Part shown: positions 6,897 to 7,296 of the stretch, piece by piece
Layout: each line of letters begins with the position of its first letter
How positions within the stretch are numbered: the first letter of the stretch is position 1
DNA from: an uncultured Verrucomicrobiota bacterium
GTDB lineage: Bacteria > Verrucomicrobiota > Verrucomicrobiia > Limisphaerales > UBA9464
DNA length: 7,296 bases
NCBI GenBank assembly: GCA_903925515.1
Contig: CAIYFP010000358.1
Location: forward strand, 1-7,296
Reading direction: 5' to 3'
Notes under the pieces: model-generated
What the model saw: the letters and a program-made list of their open reading frames with translations, nothing else
Told to the model about the DNA's origin: nothing
The model's database searches: none
Position numbers and translations under genes: made by a program

Positions 6897-7028
6897 GAGG
6901 AGGGTGAAATGCCCGTAGGGCCGGGACCAGGGAACATTGACCCGTTTGACGCCGGCGTCCGGACCGCCATCGACCCTGGGGACTTGGGCGTGGAGGTAGC
7001 AATCGAACTGGAAGAAGGTGAGATGGCG

Positions 7029-7235
7029 CTAGGTACGCGGCTCGGCGTCGTAGACCGGGCACGGCTGGGCGGTATCCGGGTGGGGGAACCGGCTGCCGAG
7101 CGGGAAGTCCAGGTCGATGTCCAGACGCTTGAGCGCTTGGTCAAAGCGGATATCGACGACCTTCCACGGCGTACCGGCCAGCCCGAGGGCCAAGGCGAAG
7201 ACTTCCTTCTGCTGCACGGGTGGGAAGGTTGCCAT
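7029..7235 (-). pseudogene. N-terminal fragment of the same ISL3 transposase, ended by an in-frame TAG
   Basis: ATG 7235 opens 68 codons that align with the normal N-terminus of ISL3 transposases (VFALALGLAGTPWKVVDIRF, then RLDIDLDFPLGSRF), stopping at TAG 7031-7029. The frame continues unchanged past the stop: RT-stop-RHLTFFQFDCYLHAQVPRV reads through to the 6896 part. In this family the stop position is normally Trp (TWRHL), so a single TGG to TAG change explains it. The zinc-finger cysteine pairs normally seen here are missing: HPDTA stands where CPxCG is expected, and GPDAG (about 6960) stands in place of the second pair. No Shine-Dalgarno precedes 7235. Confidence 0.75.
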
Positions 7236-7296
7236 GGGAGCGCGGAGGGCACCAGCGGACGGGATCCTGAAAATGTTTCGACGCCAGCCCCGGGTG

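Larger units (their letters stand above)
5952..7235 (-). mobile_element. ISL3-family insertion sequence copy, ends not defined
   Basis: The coordinates cover only the transposase reading frame. From ATG 7235 to the TGA at 5954-5952 one continuous frame of 427 codons encodes a full-length ISL3-type transposase, apart from a single in-frame TAG at 7031-7029. ISL3 elements normally have one transposase gene, imperfect terminal inverted repeats of about 15-40 bp and an 8-bp target duplication. I compared the roughly 60 nt upstream of 7235 with the sequence after 5952 and found no convincing inverted-repeat pair, so the left end may lie beyond the window or the ends have decayed. The element interrupts no recognisable gene here. 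Confidence 0.7.

Noticed and set aside
7236..7296. Possible left terminal inverted repeat of the ISL3 copy
   Set aside because: Hand alignment with the sequence after the transposase stop (about 5930-5985) gave only scattered matches, not enough to define an end or an 8-bp target duplication.

Overview
The window is GC-rich by eye, and every convincing gene lies on the minus strand. This makes the plus strand strongly C-biased from about 1 to 5,360. The gene content fits a free-living heterotroph of the Planctomycetes-Verrucomicrobia group: an Asp-box sialidase-type secreted protein, a sugar kinase fused to a MurNAc-6-phosphate etherase, a COG4586-type ABC ATPase and long-form SerA. Verrucomicrobiota is my best guess, but it is an inference from gene content and not from a phylogenetic marker.

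Layout in transcription order (right to left). At 7235-5952 lies a decayed ISL3-family transposase. Its reading frame is split by one in-frame amber codon at 7031-7029, and its N-terminal zinc finger appears to have lost its cysteines, while the DDE catalytic core (5952-6896) is intact. From 5951 to 5364 there is a roughly 590-bp stretch without a credible gene; its transposase-proximal half carries several GC-rich inverted repeats. Then comes a tightly packed same-strand block: serA (5363-3765), a bifunctional kinase/MurQ protein (3722-1827), an ABC-transporter ATPase (1830-811) and the 5' part of a secreted sialidase-like gene (778-1, running out of the window). The gaps are 42 nt, a 4-nt ATGA overlap and 32 nt, so the block is probably one operon.

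How the genes may work together. The fusion protein has an N-terminal BadF/BadG/BcrA/BcrD-type (MurK/NAGK-like) kinase and a complete C-terminal MurQ etherase. In one chain it would phosphorylate MurNAc (and perhaps GlcNAc) and then cleave MurNAc-6-P to GlcNAc-6-P and D-lactate, which is peptidoglycan amino-sugar salvage. The start codon of the ABC ATPase is embedded in the stop of this gene and its ribosome binding site lies inside it, so the two are probably translationally coupled. The membrane partners expected for this ATPase do not follow it. A secreted sialidase-like hydrolase comes next, which would suit a locus handling amino-sugar glycans, though its substrate is unknown. SerA is a normal serine-biosynthesis enzyme by domain layout and may be only a genomic neighbour.

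The most interesting points are the one-chain kinase-etherase fusion with its altered first kinase motif, its coupling to an orphan exporter-type ATPase, and the amber-interrupted transposase next to a hairpin-rich gap. I saw no rRNA, tRNA, CRISPR array or phage gene.
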